DNA of 26,291 nucleotides, taken from NCBI GenBank assembly GCA_039714575.1, contig JBDLJE010000026.1:1-26291 (forward strand), in the 5' to 3' direction. The DNA comes from Sulfonitrofixus sp039714575. Lineage in GTDB: Bacteria; Campylobacterota; Campylobacteria; Campylobacterales; Sulfurimonadaceae. The notes beneath the pieces are model-generated. The model was not told where the DNA came from, searched no databases, and saw only the letters and a list, made by a program, of their open reading frames with translations. This document shows positions 12,808 through 21,707 of this stretch, in pieces (position 1 is the stretch's first letter; the number at the start of each line of letters is the position of its first letter). A program made the translations under genes and the position numbers.

Positions 12808-13909
12808 AAAAATCCTTTTTGAACTCTTGAAACCTGTCCTCTAAAATAGCCTGACGCATCTGTTTCATCAAGTTCAGGTAGTAGTGGAGGTTGTGGATGG
12901 TCGCAAGGCGGAAGAAGGTGATCTCCCGGGCACGGAAGAGGTGATTCAAGTAGGCGCGAGAGTAGCGCTTGCAGGTTAGACAATCACATTCAGGATCAAT
13001 AGGACCGCTGTCCTCTTTAAACTTGGCACCTCTGATGTTAATGCGGCCAAAAGAGGTGAAGAGAGTACCGTTACGGGCATTGCGTGTCGGCATGACACAG
13101 TCGAACATGTCAATGCCGCGCTCAACGTTCTCAACAAGGTCTTCAGGTGTTCCGACGCCCATAAGGTAGCGTGGTTTCTCTTCGGGCATATACTGCACGG
13201 TATGCTCAACGGTGTCGTACATCTCCTCATTCAACTCACCGACAGAGAGACCGCCGATAGCGAAGCCGTCATAGTCAAGGCTGCAAAGCTCTGTTGCCGA
13301 CTTGGTACGAAAAGCCTTGTCGGTACCGCCTTGGATGATGGCAAAGATGTTCTGCTCGACACCGACACCCTCTTGCTGCTTTTGACGGAAGTAGTCGATG
13401 GACTCTTCTGCCCACTGTGTCGTGCGTTCTATAGAGAGCTTTATACGCTCTTGTGTTGCGGGGAGGGCAACAAGGTCATCCAGGATCATCATGATGTCTG
13501 AACCGAGGTTGTGCTGGATGTCGATCACTTTTTTAGGCGTAAAGTAGTGTTTGGACCCATCGATATGACTGCGGAATTCGATGCCGTTTGCGTCAGCTTT
13601 GGAGATGTCACTGAGGCTAAAGGCCTGAAAACCGCCGCTGTCGGTCAAAAAGCTTTTAGGGTAGGTGGTGAATTTGTGAAGCTTGCCCATTTTTTTAACC
13701 GTTTCATCTCCGGGGCGCAGGTACATGTGGTAGGTGTTGGCAAGAATGATCTCCGCGCCAAGAAGGTCGTGCATGTCCGCCATGTCCAGCGCTTTGACTG
13801 AACCTAAGGTTCCTACCGGCATAAAGACAGGTGTTGTAATGGTTGAGTGTTCTGTTTTAATGGTACAGGCGCGAGCCTTACCGCTCATCGCTTCGAGGGT
13901 GAATTCCAT
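12791..13909 (-). CDS. tgt: tRNA-guanine transglycosylase (queuine/preQ1)
   Basis: A 372-residue enzyme that swaps guanine-34 of GUN-anticodon tRNAs for preQ1 in queuosine synthesis. Visible landmarks: F-L-T-D-S-G-G-F-Q with catalytic Asp90, G-F-A-I-G-G-L-S-V-G-E substrate loop near 215-225, F-D-C-V-M-P-T-R-N-A-R-N-G with nucleophile Asp270, and the zinc site Cys308, Cys310, Cys313, His339. Start set at the second Met of the open frame (13909) because GGAG lies 4 bases upstream and the family begins here (M-E-F-T-L); an ATG 18 bases upstream has no such site. First gene of the leftward operon with pdxJ and pdxA. Confidence 0.96.
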   Translation of the reverse strand: MEFTLEAMSGKARACTIKTEHSTITTPVFMPVGTLGSVKALDMADMHDLLGAEIILANTYHMYLRPGDETVKKMGKLHKFTTYPKSFLTDSGGFQAFSLSDISKADANGIEFRSHIDGSKHYFTPKKVIDIQHNLGSDIMMILDDLVALPATQERIKLSIERTTQWAEESIDYFRQKQQEGVGVEQNIFAIIQGGTDKAFRTKSATELCSLDYDGFAIGGLSVGELNEEMYDTVEHTVQYMPEEKPRYLMGVGTPEDLVENVERGIDMFDCVMPTRNARNGTLFTSFGRINIRGAKFKEDSGPIDPECDCLTCKRYSRAYLNHLFRAREITFFRLATIHNLHYYLNLMKQMRQAILEDRFQEFKKDFYAKRS

Positions 13910-14004
13910 AGGTCTCCAAAAGTACAATCCGGCTTGATTCTATGTTCCGGGTTAATATAATGATGTGATTTTACCACATTCCTTTCTCTGCGCTGCGAAT
14001 ATGA

Positions 14005-14010
14005 TACAAT
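14005..14010 (+). promoter_or_regulatory. -10 box for the COG3400 gene
   Basis: TACAAT 32 bases before ATG 14043, so transcription would begin near 14017. This places an upstream in-frame start near 13965 outside the transcript. Confidence 0.45.
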
Positions 14011-14042
14011 CACACTACAAAAATAGACTTAGATTGGTGTGT

Positions 14043-15449
14043 ATGAAAAAGATCTTGATTATCAGCGATAGTAAAATTGGACATAACTTTGTCCAGCGTG
14101 CTATCGATACCTTTGCAAAAGACAATCTCTATTATGTCATTCATACGAAGGCAGTCGAGTATGAAAACGCGCCGTCATCGCGTTTTAAGTTCTTTGAGTT
14201 TGATCCGACCAGTCTGTATAAACTCTCCAATGTCTTGAAGATGGAGTTTGTTCAAGTCTTTATTGCCATGAAAGACCCCTTGGATATAGAGAACACCATT
14301 GCCAATATACGCGTCAGTAAAAAACAGCTCCGTATTATTACCATCGATCATTGGACGATGGACCTTGAACAGTACAATGTCGTGCAGATCAACACCACGG
14401 AGATCCTTGCGTCGCACATGTTCGATTATCTGCCCAATGTGCCGGTCGTTGCACAGAACGTCGGTCTGGGCGAGGGTGAGATCATGGATGTACTGGTCCC
14501 GTTCGGAAGCTCGTTCGTCTATCGACATGTCGGAGTGATCGAACAGAAGAACTGGCGCATAGTCGGGATCTATCGCGGGGGCAAGCTCATCTTGCCTGAT
14601 GACAGAAAGATGATCCACCCGAATGATCAGCTTCTTCTGGTTGGAGAACCGTCAGTTCTTAACTCCGTATACCGCGCCATTAAACGAGAGATCGGCCAAT
14701 TCCCGCAGCCATTTGGAACGAACCTCTACCTTTTTGTCGATATGATCAAAGACGACCCGAACGAGATCATTCATCTGGTCGACAACGCGATCGCAGTGCA
14801 TGAGAACTTCAGTAACCGTCTCATCATCAAGGTCTGTAACCCAAGTGACCTTGCTCTGTTGGAGAGTGTCAAAAGCAGACGCAGTGAAAACGTTGTCATC
14901 GATATAGACTACCAGCAGAGCTATATTGACGATGTGGTCTTAAACGATGTCAAACAGTACGATGTCGGTCTTATTATGGTCTCATCCAACATGTTCGACA
15001 AAGATAAGATGCGCGAGATCCTTTTTGATGCCAATGTACCGGTACTCTCTCTGGCCAAACGCTCTATGGAGAAGATCAAAGATGCCGTGATCGTCTTGAA
15101 CGACAACAAAGACCTTGAGAAGATCTCGACCACTGTCTTTGACTTCTCTTCACAGATGGGATACAACATTGAGCTTTTGAAAAACGAAGATGAAGAGAGC
15201 GGTGAGCAAGATGAGATCATCGAGCACTACCGCAATCTCTCCGTTATCTTCTCTAAAAACATTCATATCAATTTTCATAACGACAATCCTATCCGCAAAC
15301 TCTCAAAACGTGAAAACTTTCTGCAGTGTATTCCCTTCACCGAAAACATTTTGCAGGGTAAAAGTTCGACGATCTTCTCTACGGACATTGAAGAACTTTA
15401 TCACCGTCTCAACCGCTATCACCAGCTTTTTATCCCGATCAAGATCTAG
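14043..15449 (+). CDS. RCK_C (TrkA-C) domain protein, COG3400 family
   Basis: A 468-residue cytoplasmic protein found next to tgt and aroB in Campylobacterota. The N-terminus (M-K-K-I-L-I-I-S-D-S-K-I-G, then a Rossmann-like first third) is followed by an RCK_C/TrkA-C domain at about 145-212 (V-P-F-G-S-S-F, then R-I-V-G-I-Y-R-G-G-K-L-I-L-P, then H-P-N-D-Q-L-L-L-V-G). That domain binds ligands in potassium-channel and transporter regulators. The C-terminal half (230-468) is not recognised. No membrane segments, so it would regulate a partner rather than transport. ATG 14043 is chosen over an upstream frame start at 13965, which would precede the TACAAT box. The ribosome binding site is weak. 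Confidence 0.8.
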   Translation: MKKILIISDSKIGHNFVQRAIDTFAKDNLYYVIHTKAVEYENAPSSRFKFFEFDPTSLYKLSNVLKMEFVQVFIAMKDPLDIENTIANIRVSKKQLRIITIDHWTMDLEQYNVVQINTTEILASHMFDYLPNVPVVAQNVGLGEGEIMDVLVPFGSSFVYRHVGVIEQKNWRIVGIYRGGKLILPDDRKMIHPNDQLLLVGEPSVLNSVYRAIKREIGQFPQPFGTNLYLFVDMIKDDPNEIIHLVDNAIAVHENFSNRLIIKVCNPSDLALLESVKSRRSENVVIDIDYQQSYIDDVVLNDVKQYDVGLIMVSSNMFDKDKMREILFDANVPVLSLAKRSMEKIKDAVIVLNDNKDLEKISTTVFDFSSQMGYNIELLKNEDEESGEQDEIIEHYRNLSVIFSKNIHINFHNDNPIRKLSKRENFLQCIPFTENILQGKSSTIFSTDIEELYHRLNRYHQLFIPIKI

Positions 15450-15456
15450 TCTGTAA

Positions 15457-15498
15457 TGTGCGCTGGATTGCACACCCGGTAAAAAGCTTTCGCAAGCT
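15457..15498 (+). terminator. Two small hairpins after the COG3400 gene
   Basis: TGTGC-N8-GCACA (15457-15474) and AGCTT-TCGC-AAGCT (15485-15498) lie just past the stop codon. Neither is followed by a good T-tract on this strand; on the opposite strand the second is followed by TTTTT. Possible weak terminator or processing site between this gene and the aroB promoter. Confidence 0.3.
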
Positions 15499-15545
15499 CT
15501 CATTTATTCACTGTCTTTTAAGTTGCAGTAAAGTATTATCATTAC

Positions 15546-15564
15546 TATAATTTGCAAATATAAT
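15546..15564 (+). promoter_or_regulatory. -10 boxes for the aroB operon
   Basis: Two perfect TATAAT hexamers, 15546-15551 and 15559-15564, precede aroB. The first would give a leader of about 18 bases; the second would start almost at the ATG, so the first is more likely. This promoter would drive the aroB-mscS-mtaB-ftsH-like-bioV run. Confidence 0.5.
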
Positions 15565-15575
15565 GGACCTCATAA

Positions 15576-16625
15576 ATGACCATCGATATCAACCTCAAAA
15601 AAGAGATCGATCTCTCCTACCAAGTAACTATAGACACACTGCCTGAGCTTAGATTTGAGACGAAAGTCGCTATTGTGACAAACCCGACTGTCTCAGCACT
15701 TCATCTCGACTATTTAACCTCAAAGATAAATGCCAAAGAGGTTCATGTCATTACTGTACCTGACGGTGAAGAGTATAAGAACTGGCAGAGTATTGAGCTT
15801 ATTTTAGAGGGGATGTTCGAAGCGCGTTTTAACCGTAACTCGCTGTTGATCGCTTTTGGAGGCGGTGTTATCGGTGATATGACCGGTTTTGCGGCAAGTA
15901 TCTATCAGCGCGGTATCGATTTTGTACAGATCCCGACAACGCTGCTTGCACAGGTTGACGCCAGCGTCGGCGGCAAGACAGGTTTCAATAACAAGTACGG
16001 CAAAAACCTTGTCGGTGCTTTTCATCAACCCAAAGCCGTCTATGCAGATGCCCATTTTTTGAAAACGCTGCCTGAACGCGAATTTGCAGCAGGCGTTGCC
16101 GAGGTCGTCAAGATGGCCGTCTGTTTTGATGCTGATTTCTTTGCCTGGCTGGAAAAGGCTGACCTCAGTGATGAAAAACAGCTCTCTGACGCGGTAGCCA
16201 AGTCGGTACAGACAAAGGCATGGGTAGTTGCCCAGGATGAAAAGGAGAGAGGTCTCAGAGCGGCTCTCAACTACGGGCACACTTTCGGACACGTGATCGA
16301 AAATGAGACGAACTACAGAGGCTTCTTGCACGGTGAAGCGGTCTCTATAGGCATCGTGATGGCAAACGACACAGCTGTTGAACTCGGCTGGATGAACGAA
16401 GATGAAGCGCAGAGAGTCAAGTCGCTCCTGGAGCGTTATGGACTGCCGACCAGCTATGCGATCAAAGACGTTGACAGTTTTTATGAGACCTTCTATCTGG
16501 ACAAAAAGAGTGCCGACAGCGCCATTACGTTTATCATTCCCAAGTCTCTTGGCGGTGTGGAGATCACGGATGCGATAGATGAGTCCGTTATTAAAAAGGT
16601 GTTAGAACAATATGCAGTTAACTAG
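15576..16625 (+). CDS. aroB: 3-dehydroquinate synthase
   Basis: A 349-residue NAD- and zinc-dependent enzyme for the second step of the shikimate pathway, converting DAHP to 3-dehydroquinate. Motifs: P-D-G-E-E-Y-K near 65-70, the G-G-G-V-I-G-D-M-T-G-F nucleotide-binding loop near 90-100, P-T-T-L-L-A-Q-V-D-A-S-V-G-G-K-T-G catalytic segment, and zinc-ligand region N-Y-G-H-T-F-G-H with H-G-E-A-V further on. Length normal (about 345-365). It overlaps mscS by 14 bases. The tgt, COG3400, aroB, mscS, mtaB order matches the Helicobacter pylori cluster as I recall it. Confidence 0.96.
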   Translation: MTIDINLKKEIDLSYQVTIDTLPELRFETKVAIVTNPTVSALHLDYLTSKINAKEVHVITVPDGEEYKNWQSIELILEGMFEARFNRNSLLIAFGGGVIGDMTGFAASIYQRGIDFVQIPTTLLAQVDASVGGKTGFNNKYGKNLVGAFHQPKAVYADAHFLKTLPEREFAAGVAEVVKMAVCFDADFFAWLEKADLSDEKQLSDAVAKSVQTKAWVVAQDEKERGLRAALNYGHTFGHVIENETNYRGFLHGEAVSIGIVMANDTAVELGWMNEDEAQRVKSLLERYGLPTSYAIKDVDSFYETFYLDKKSADSAITFIIPKSLGGVEITDAIDESVIKKVLEQYAVN

Positions 16626-18315
16626 CCTACGACTTTTTATCACGGCTGTTCTGCTTCAGGCGTCCCTTTGGGCTCTGCCTGCTGCAACAGTGTCCGACAC
16701 CAAGGTCAATGACGATGACCGTATAGCGCAAGAGCTGCTGATCAAAGCCTCGATCGCTGAGAATGAACGTCTTATCCGTGAAAAGCGAATGCATGCTATC
16801 GCACAACTTCAGGATGAACTTGACGAGATCAAACTGCTGTTGACAAAAGACAATGTCTGGGAGAAAAACTACAGCTCGCATTTAGCCTATGCACAGGTAC
16901 GCGATGATCTTGTAGACCTCCAGGCCAAGATCAATGAACTCAGTAAAAAACGCAAAAAGAGTACTGCTGACACTGAGATACTTGAAGATCTGAAAAGTAA
17001 AGAGAAGATTCTCTCAGAACAGTTTCAGCTGCTGGACAGACAGCAGGGTAAGACTCTGTTTGCTACGCTTCTTCAGCCCGAAGAGATCGAAGATATACCG
17101 GTTCTCTCTAACCCATTCGACATTTTTACTGCTATCTCATTTGTCAAACACCTGGAACAGATCTATGTTGACTATGTTAAACAAGGCGTTGAACTCACAG
17201 AGGTCATCTCTCTGCTTAAGAAGAAAAAAGAGCTTCTTCGTAACTTAAAAGTCATCCATCAAAATGGCGGTTATGAGAGTGAACTCAGTGAGACTACACA
17301 TCGTCTGGACAAGTTTACCAATGCACAAGAGATATTGGAGATCACGGCCAACATCTACGACAAACGTATTGAAGAGATCGAAATTAAGGTCAACAAACAG
17401 GTACAGATACAAGTATATAAACTCAGCAAGATCGGTCTTATCATACTTTTCCTGCTCGGACTGGCCTTTTTCCTGAAGATGATGAGCAAGAAGTATATTA
17501 CTGACAATGACCGTTTTTATATGGCGAACAAGGTCATTAATTTCGGTAACTTTATTCTGATCATGATCATTCTGCTTTTCAGCTACATCGAAAATGTCTC
17601 ATACCTTGTTACCGTGCTGGGGTTTGCCTCAGCCGGTATCGCTATTGCGATGAAAGACTGGTTTATGTCGATGCTGGGATGGCTGGTTATTGTTCTGGGC
17701 GGTTCGATCCATGTCGGTGACAGGATCCGTGTTGACATGGACGGCATGCAGTATGTCGGTGACATCATGGATATCTCGCTGCTCCGTATGACGATTCTCG
17801 AAGATATTACATTGACCACCTATCTGGACAACAGACGGGCAGGGCGTATTATCTTTGTACCGAACAACTATGTCTTTACCCGCATGATCGCCAGTTACTC
17901 GCATGACTCACTAAAGACGGTCTGGGACGGTATCGACATAACGATCACCTTCGATTCCAACCATAAAAAGGCGATGCATATTGTCAGAGAGGTCGCTAGA
18001 AAATACTCAAAAGGCTATACGGACATAACACGTAAACAGCTGAACAAACTGCGCCATAAGTACAGTCTGAAAAACACGAATGTAGAGCCGAGGATATTCT
18101 CGTTCATCGAGCCTAACGGTCTTAATGTCAGTGTCTGGTACTTAACGAATGCCTATGCTACCTTGACGCTCAGAAGTACCATATCGACCGACATTGTCGA
18201 TGCGTTCAATGCAGAAGATGACATTACCATCGCTTATCCGACACAACAGCTCAACCTTACGATGAACAGACCACGAGCGTCCCAACCTCCGGAGCAGGGA
18301 GAGGTGACGTTATGA
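16612..18315 (+). CDS. Mechanosensitive ion channel, MscS family, with periplasmic coiled-coil domain
   Basis: A 567-residue inner-membrane protein. A signal peptide (to about 24) is followed by a long periplasmic region rich in heptads (33-270), then membrane helices at about 274-290, 309-327 and 331-362, and an MscS core: the pore helix (G-F-A-S-A-G-I-A-I-A-M-K-D-W) and beta domain (G-G-S-I-H-V-G-D-R-I-R-V, then V-P-N-N-Y-V-F) with a C-terminal alpha/beta part. Family members release solutes on hypo-osmotic shock. The coiled-coil front is larger than in E. coli MscS (286 aa), placing it with the MscK/YnaI-like large channels. Start overlaps aroB, stop overlaps mtaB (ATGA). Confidence 0.9.
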   Translation: MQLTSLRLFITAVLLQASLWALPAATVSDTKVNDDDRIAQELLIKASIAENERLIREKRMHAIAQLQDELDEIKLLLTKDNVWEKNYSSHLAYAQVRDDLVDLQAKINELSKKRKKSTADTEILEDLKSKEKILSEQFQLLDRQQGKTLFATLLQPEEIEDIPVLSNPFDIFTAISFVKHLEQIYVDYVKQGVELTEVISLLKKKKELLRNLKVIHQNGGYESELSETTHRLDKFTNAQEILEITANIYDKRIEEIEIKVNKQVQIQVYKLSKIGLIILFLLGLAFFLKMMSKKYITDNDRFYMANKVINFGNFILIMIILLFSYIENVSYLVTVLGFASAGIAIAMKDWFMSMLGWLVIVLGGSIHVGDRIRVDMDGMQYVGDIMDISLLRMTILEDITLTTYLDNRRAGRIIFVPNNYVFTRMIASYSHDSLKTVWDGIDITITFDSNHKKAMHIVREVARKYSKGYTDITRKQLNKLRHKYSLKNTNVEPRIFSFIEPNGLNVSVWYLTNAYATLTLRSTISTDIVDAFNAEDDITIAYPTQQLNLTMNRPRASQPPEQGEVTL

Positions 18316-19568
18316 GTGTAAAGCGAAAAGTCTATCTAAAAACATTTGGCTGCCGTACCAACCTTTTTGACTCTCAGGTGATGATGAGCAACCTGGAAGA
18401 TTTTGATATCACCGAGAATGAGGCCGAGGCCGACATTATCATTGTTAACTCCTGTACCGTGACCAATGGTGCGGACGTCGGGGTGCGCGGCTACATAAAC
18501 AGTGTCGAAAAAACGGGCAATGCGCAGGTCTATTTGACAGGGTGCGGCGCCCATACCAAGGGTGAGTCTCTGTTTGACAACAAAAAAGTCTTTGGTGTTT
18601 TCGGTCAGTCTGAAAAGCTCAAGATCAATACGCTGTTAAAAGAGAAAGAGCGCTTTTACGAGCTGGGTGATCTTGACTTCGTTGATGACACTATTGTCGA
18701 AGAGTTTGTCGGAAAGTCCCGCGCTTTTATCAAGATCCAGGAGGGGTGTGACTTTCGCTGTTCGTACTGTATCATCCCTTATGTTCGCGGCGATTCGCGC
18801 TCGATGGACGAGGCCAAGATCCTTGAACAGGTCTCGACACTGGCCTTCAACGGCTTTGGCGAGTTTATCCTGACGGGAACAAATGTCGGCTCTTATGGTC
18901 ACAGAGAAGAGCGGACTTTGGCCTCACTGCTTAAAAAGATGTCTCAGATCCGCGGGGTTCGCCGTATTCGTCTGGGCTCGCTTGAACCGATCCAGATCAG
19001 TGATGCTTTTGAAGAGCTGCTGGATGAGCCATGGCTTGAAAAACATCTGCATATCGCCTTGCAGCACACCTCTCCGACGATGCTAAAACATATGAACCGC
19101 CGTAACAAGTTTGAAAACGACATCGCGCTCTTTCAACGTCTTCGTGAGAGAGGTTTTGCTTTAGGAACGGACTTTATTGTGGGTCATCCGGGCGAGACTG
19201 AAGAACTTTGGCAAGAGGCGATGCAGAACCTCAAACGCCTTCCTCTGACCCATGTGCATGCTTTTACGTACTCCAAGCGTGACGGCACGCCTTCAGCTAC
19301 CATGAAAGGCGAGGTCAATGGTGCCGTTGCAAAGGCCCGTCTGAAAGAGTTGACAGATCTGGTCGATCAAAACAACTTTGCCTTTAGAAAAGAGTTCGCG
19401 CATCTTCCGCTAGAGGTCTTGATCGAGAGTGAAAAAGAGGGACGTTATCATGGGCTAGACCAGTTTTTCAACAAGATCGTCATCGATTCGCCTCATGATC
19501 TTGCAGGCAACTGGCTGAGTGTTGAGAATTACAGTGTAGAAAAAGGTGGTAATTATGTTCAATTCTAA
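18312..19568 (+). CDS. mtaB: tRNA t6A37 methylthiotransferase
   Basis: A 418-residue radical-SAM enzyme that adds a 2-methylthio group to t6A at position 37 of tRNAs. The N-terminal MTTase domain shows the three Fe-S cysteines Cys14, Cys48 and Cys78; the radical-SAM cluster motif C-D-F-R-C-S-Y-C holds Cys146, 150 and 153. T-G-T-N-V-G-S-Y-G and S-L-E-P-I-Q follow, then F-I-V-G-H-P-G-E-T. The C-terminus is a short TRAM-like segment. The L-G-S-L-E-P and C-T-V-T-N-G context favours MtaB over MiaB. Overlaps mscS by 4 bases and the FtsH-like gene by 14 bases. Confidence 0.9.
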   Translation: MSVKRKVYLKTFGCRTNLFDSQVMMSNLEDFDITENEAEADIIIVNSCTVTNGADVGVRGYINSVEKTGNAQVYLTGCGAHTKGESLFDNKKVFGVFGQSEKLKINTLLKEKERFYELGDLDFVDDTIVEEFVGKSRAFIKIQEGCDFRCSYCIIPYVRGDSRSMDEAKILEQVSTLAFNGFGEFILTGTNVGSYGHREERTLASLLKKMSQIRGVRRIRLGSLEPIQISDAFEELLDEPWLEKHLHIALQHTSPTMLKHMNRRNKFENDIALFQRLRERGFALGTDFIVGHPGETEELWQEAMQNLKRLPLTHVHAFTYSKRDGTPSATMKGEVNGAVAKARLKELTDLVDQNNFAFRKEFAHLPLEVLIESEKEGRYHGLDQFFNKIVIDSPHDLAGNWLSVENYSVEKGGNYVQF

Positions 19569-21195
19569 ACAGAACCGTGTTGTTCTTGTCGTCTCTGCCG
19601 GAATCATCTTGGCACTGGTCGCATTTGCACTTTTGCGCGACACCTCGCAAGTCGCTTCTTTAAACAAGGTCTCTGAGCTGGTCAAAGCGAAAAAAATACA
19701 AAGTATTGTGCAGAGTGAAGAGACCTACTATATTAGAACACCAGATAAAATTTACAGTATTCCTGTCAGTCAGGTGTCACCTCGAATGCTTAAAAACTAC
19801 AGCGTTGAAGTCGACAGTGACAGCTCTGTTCTTCTTACAATCATTCTCGCACTATTGGCACTGGGCGGACTCTCTTACGGTCTGCGCTACTGGATGAAAA
19901 GGGAGAGCGGAGAGTCCGGAAGTGCTCTTCCTTTTGCGGCTGCATCAACGTCAATCGGCGGTGAAGGAGAGGGGATCACTCCGGTAGAGTCGGATGTCAC
20001 CTTTGACGACATTGGGGGCATTGCCGATGTGAAGCAGGAGCTGCAGGAGATCATCGACTTTTTACGCAACCCATCACGTTTTAAGAACTTTGGTGCCCGT
20101 ATGCCGAGAGGTGTCTTGCTTGTAGGGCCTCCGGGTGTAGGTAAGACAATGATCGCCAAAGCGGTTGCCGCTGAAGCAGGTGTGCCGTTCTATTACCAGA
20201 GCGCGGCCTCTTTTGTACAGATCTATGTCGGTATGGGCGCCAAGCGTGTACACGAGCTTTTTGTTGCTGCGAAAAACAATTCACCGTCTATTATCTTTAT
20301 AGACGAGATCGATGCCGTAGGTAAAGAGCGTGACGGCAACCGTTCCGACGAACGCGAAGCGACACTGAACCAGCTTTTGACAGAGATGGACGGTTTCGAA
20401 GACAGCAGCGGGGTCATCGTTGTTGCCGCTACAAACAAAATAGAGGTGCTGGATGCAGCACTGCTCCGTGCAGGGCGTTTTGACAGACGCGTTTTTGTCG
20501 AGCTTCCGACACCTAAAGAGCGTGAAGCGATCATCAACAAGTATCTCTCGAAGGTACCAAACAGTGCCAACGCAGATGAGATCGTACAGATGAGTGTCGG
20601 TTTTAACGGGGCATCACTTGCAACGCTGGTCAATGAAGCGGCGCTTTTGGCTCTGCGCGAGAAGGCCATGCAGGTGTCGATGGAACACTTTTATGCGGTC
20701 AAAGACAAGGTTGCTTACGGTAAAAAGAAACTGGCTATTCTGTCGCCTCAGCAGAAGCAGTTCAGAGCGCGCTATCTGGCTGCCAAAGCTGTTCTTGCCT
20801 ATACGTACAAGCTCCCTTTTGAGAAGGTGATGCTCTCCTCGGAGACCATTAAGCCGCAGATGGGCGCACCGATGATCCAGAGTGAGATCGAAGCGCGTAT
20901 CAAGGTCCTGCTGGCAGGTATGGCCGGCTGCGACCTCTATTTTGATGAACATGCGACGAATGTACAAAATGACCTTAAGCAGGCTAAACAGCTCGCCTTG
21001 GAGATGGTGACGCAATACGGCATGGGGGAGAGTGTAGTTGCTTTGGCAAATGAGGATGTTTCTATTTTGGATACGTTGTATAAAGAGACCAAAAGTCAAC
21101 TCTCCCGATTTGAAGAGGCTATTGCTGCGATCGAGAAAGTCTTGATGGAGAAAGAGTCTATTACAAAAGAGCATATAGGTGAGTTGATAGTTTGA
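19555..21195 (+). CDS. FtsH-like AAA protein lacking the zinc-protease site
   Basis: A 546-residue membrane protein with FtsH layout: helix 9-27, periplasmic domain 30-90, second helix 91-112, AAA domain with Walker A GPPGVGKT (191-198), Walker B IIFIDE (247-252), pore loop I-Y-V-G-M-G and second region of homology with R305, R308, R311. The protease domain is present but altered. Where FtsH has Y-H-E-A-G-H-A-V-V, this protein has R-Y-L-A-A-K-A-V-L (406-414), so both histidines and the glutamate are gone (Y407, L408, K411); the third ligand region keeps N-D-L (Asp473). I infer an ATP-driven unfoldase or scaffold without proteolysis, like plant FtsHi. ATG 19555 has AAGGTGG upstream; overlaps mtaB and bioV. 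Another, active FtsH must exist elsewhere. Confidence 0.88.
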   Translation: MFNSKQNRVVLVVSAGIILALVAFALLRDTSQVASLNKVSELVKAKKIQSIVQSEETYYIRTPDKIYSIPVSQVSPRMLKNYSVEVDSDSSVLLTIILALLALGGLSYGLRYWMKRESGESGSALPFAAASTSIGGEGEGITPVESDVTFDDIGGIADVKQELQEIIDFLRNPSRFKNFGARMPRGVLLVGPPGVGKTMIAKAVAAEAGVPFYYQSAASFVQIYVGMGAKRVHELFVAAKNNSPSIIFIDEIDAVGKERDGNRSDEREATLNQLLTEMDGFEDSSGVIVVAATNKIEVLDAALLRAGRFDRRVFVELPTPKEREAIINKYLSKVPNSANADEIVQMSVGFNGASLATLVNEAALLALREKAMQVSMEHFYAVKDKVAYGKKKLAILSPQQKQFRARYLAAKAVLAYTYKLPFEKVMLSSETIKPQMGAPMIQSEIEARIKVLLAGMAGCDLYFDEHATNVQNDLKQAKQLALEMVTQYGMGESVVALANEDVSILDTLYKETKSQLSRFEEAIAAIEKVLMEKESITKEHIGELIV

Positions 21196-21704
21196 TCTAC
21201 TTTCACGGCTTTGCGCTTCAAGACGAAGCACACTTTTTTGATGCCATCATAGACAACGGCCAATATGTCATCAGCGGATTCAGCTATGGGGCGATCAAAG
21301 CTTTTAAAAAGGCGCTCAACAGTACAACACGTGTCGACAAACTACAGCTTTTCTCTCCTGCATTTTTTCAAAGCAGAAGTTCGAAGTTCAAAAGACTTCA
21401 GTTAATGGGATACCAAAAAAGCAGTGAGGCTTATCTGAGAAAATTTACAGAGAACTGCTTTTTACCATATGACGTCCAAGAGGTCACGTATGCTAAGCAC
21501 ACTGCAGCGGAGCTTGAAGAGCTTTTGACCTATGAGTGGAGTGAAAAAGAGCTTCAGAAACTTATAGACAGAGGCACGAGCATCGAGGTCTATCTGGGCG
21601 GACTGGACAAGATAAGTGATGTCGGCCCGGCGTATGCCTTTTTTAAACCTTTTGCCACGGTTACATTGGTTAAAAAAGCCAACCATTTTTTACAAGGAGA
21701 ATAA
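21192..21704 (+). CDS. bioV: Pimeloyl-ACP methyl ester esterase BioV
   Basis: A 170-residue compact alpha/beta hydrolase. The family, known from Helicobacter, removes the methyl ester from pimeloyl-ACP methyl ester to end the BioC-dependent pimelate stage of biotin synthesis, the job of BioH in E. coli. Visible features: Y-F-H-G-F (oxyanion region) at the N-terminus, nucleophile elbow G-F-S-Y-G with Ser31, G-G-L-D-K with candidate acid Asp139 or Asp143, and A-N-H-F-L-Q with His165. L-F-S-P-A-F-F and K-R-L-Q-L-M-G-Y-Q-K match BioV well. The start is a TTG overlapping the previous stop (TTGA) with AGGTGAG about 8 bases upstream. BioC is not in the window. Confidence 0.85.
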   Translation: MIYFHGFALQDEAHFFDAIIDNGQYVISGFSYGAIKAFKKALNSTTRVDKLQLFSPAFFQSRSSKFKRLQLMGYQKSSEAYLRKFTENCFLPYDVQEVTYAKHTAAELEELLTYEWSEKELQKLIDRGTSIEVYLGGLDKISDVGPAYAFFKPFATVTLVKKANHFLQGE

Positions 21705-21707
21705 TAT

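Noticed and set aside
13965..14042. Upstream start for the COG3400 protein
   Set aside because: It would precede the TACAAT box at 14005-14010, and the ATG at 14043 begins the characteristic M-K-K-I-L-I-I-S nucleotide-fold strand.
20614..21231. Minus-strand 205-residue open frame
   Set aside because: Antisense to the FtsH-like and bioV genes with no start signals.
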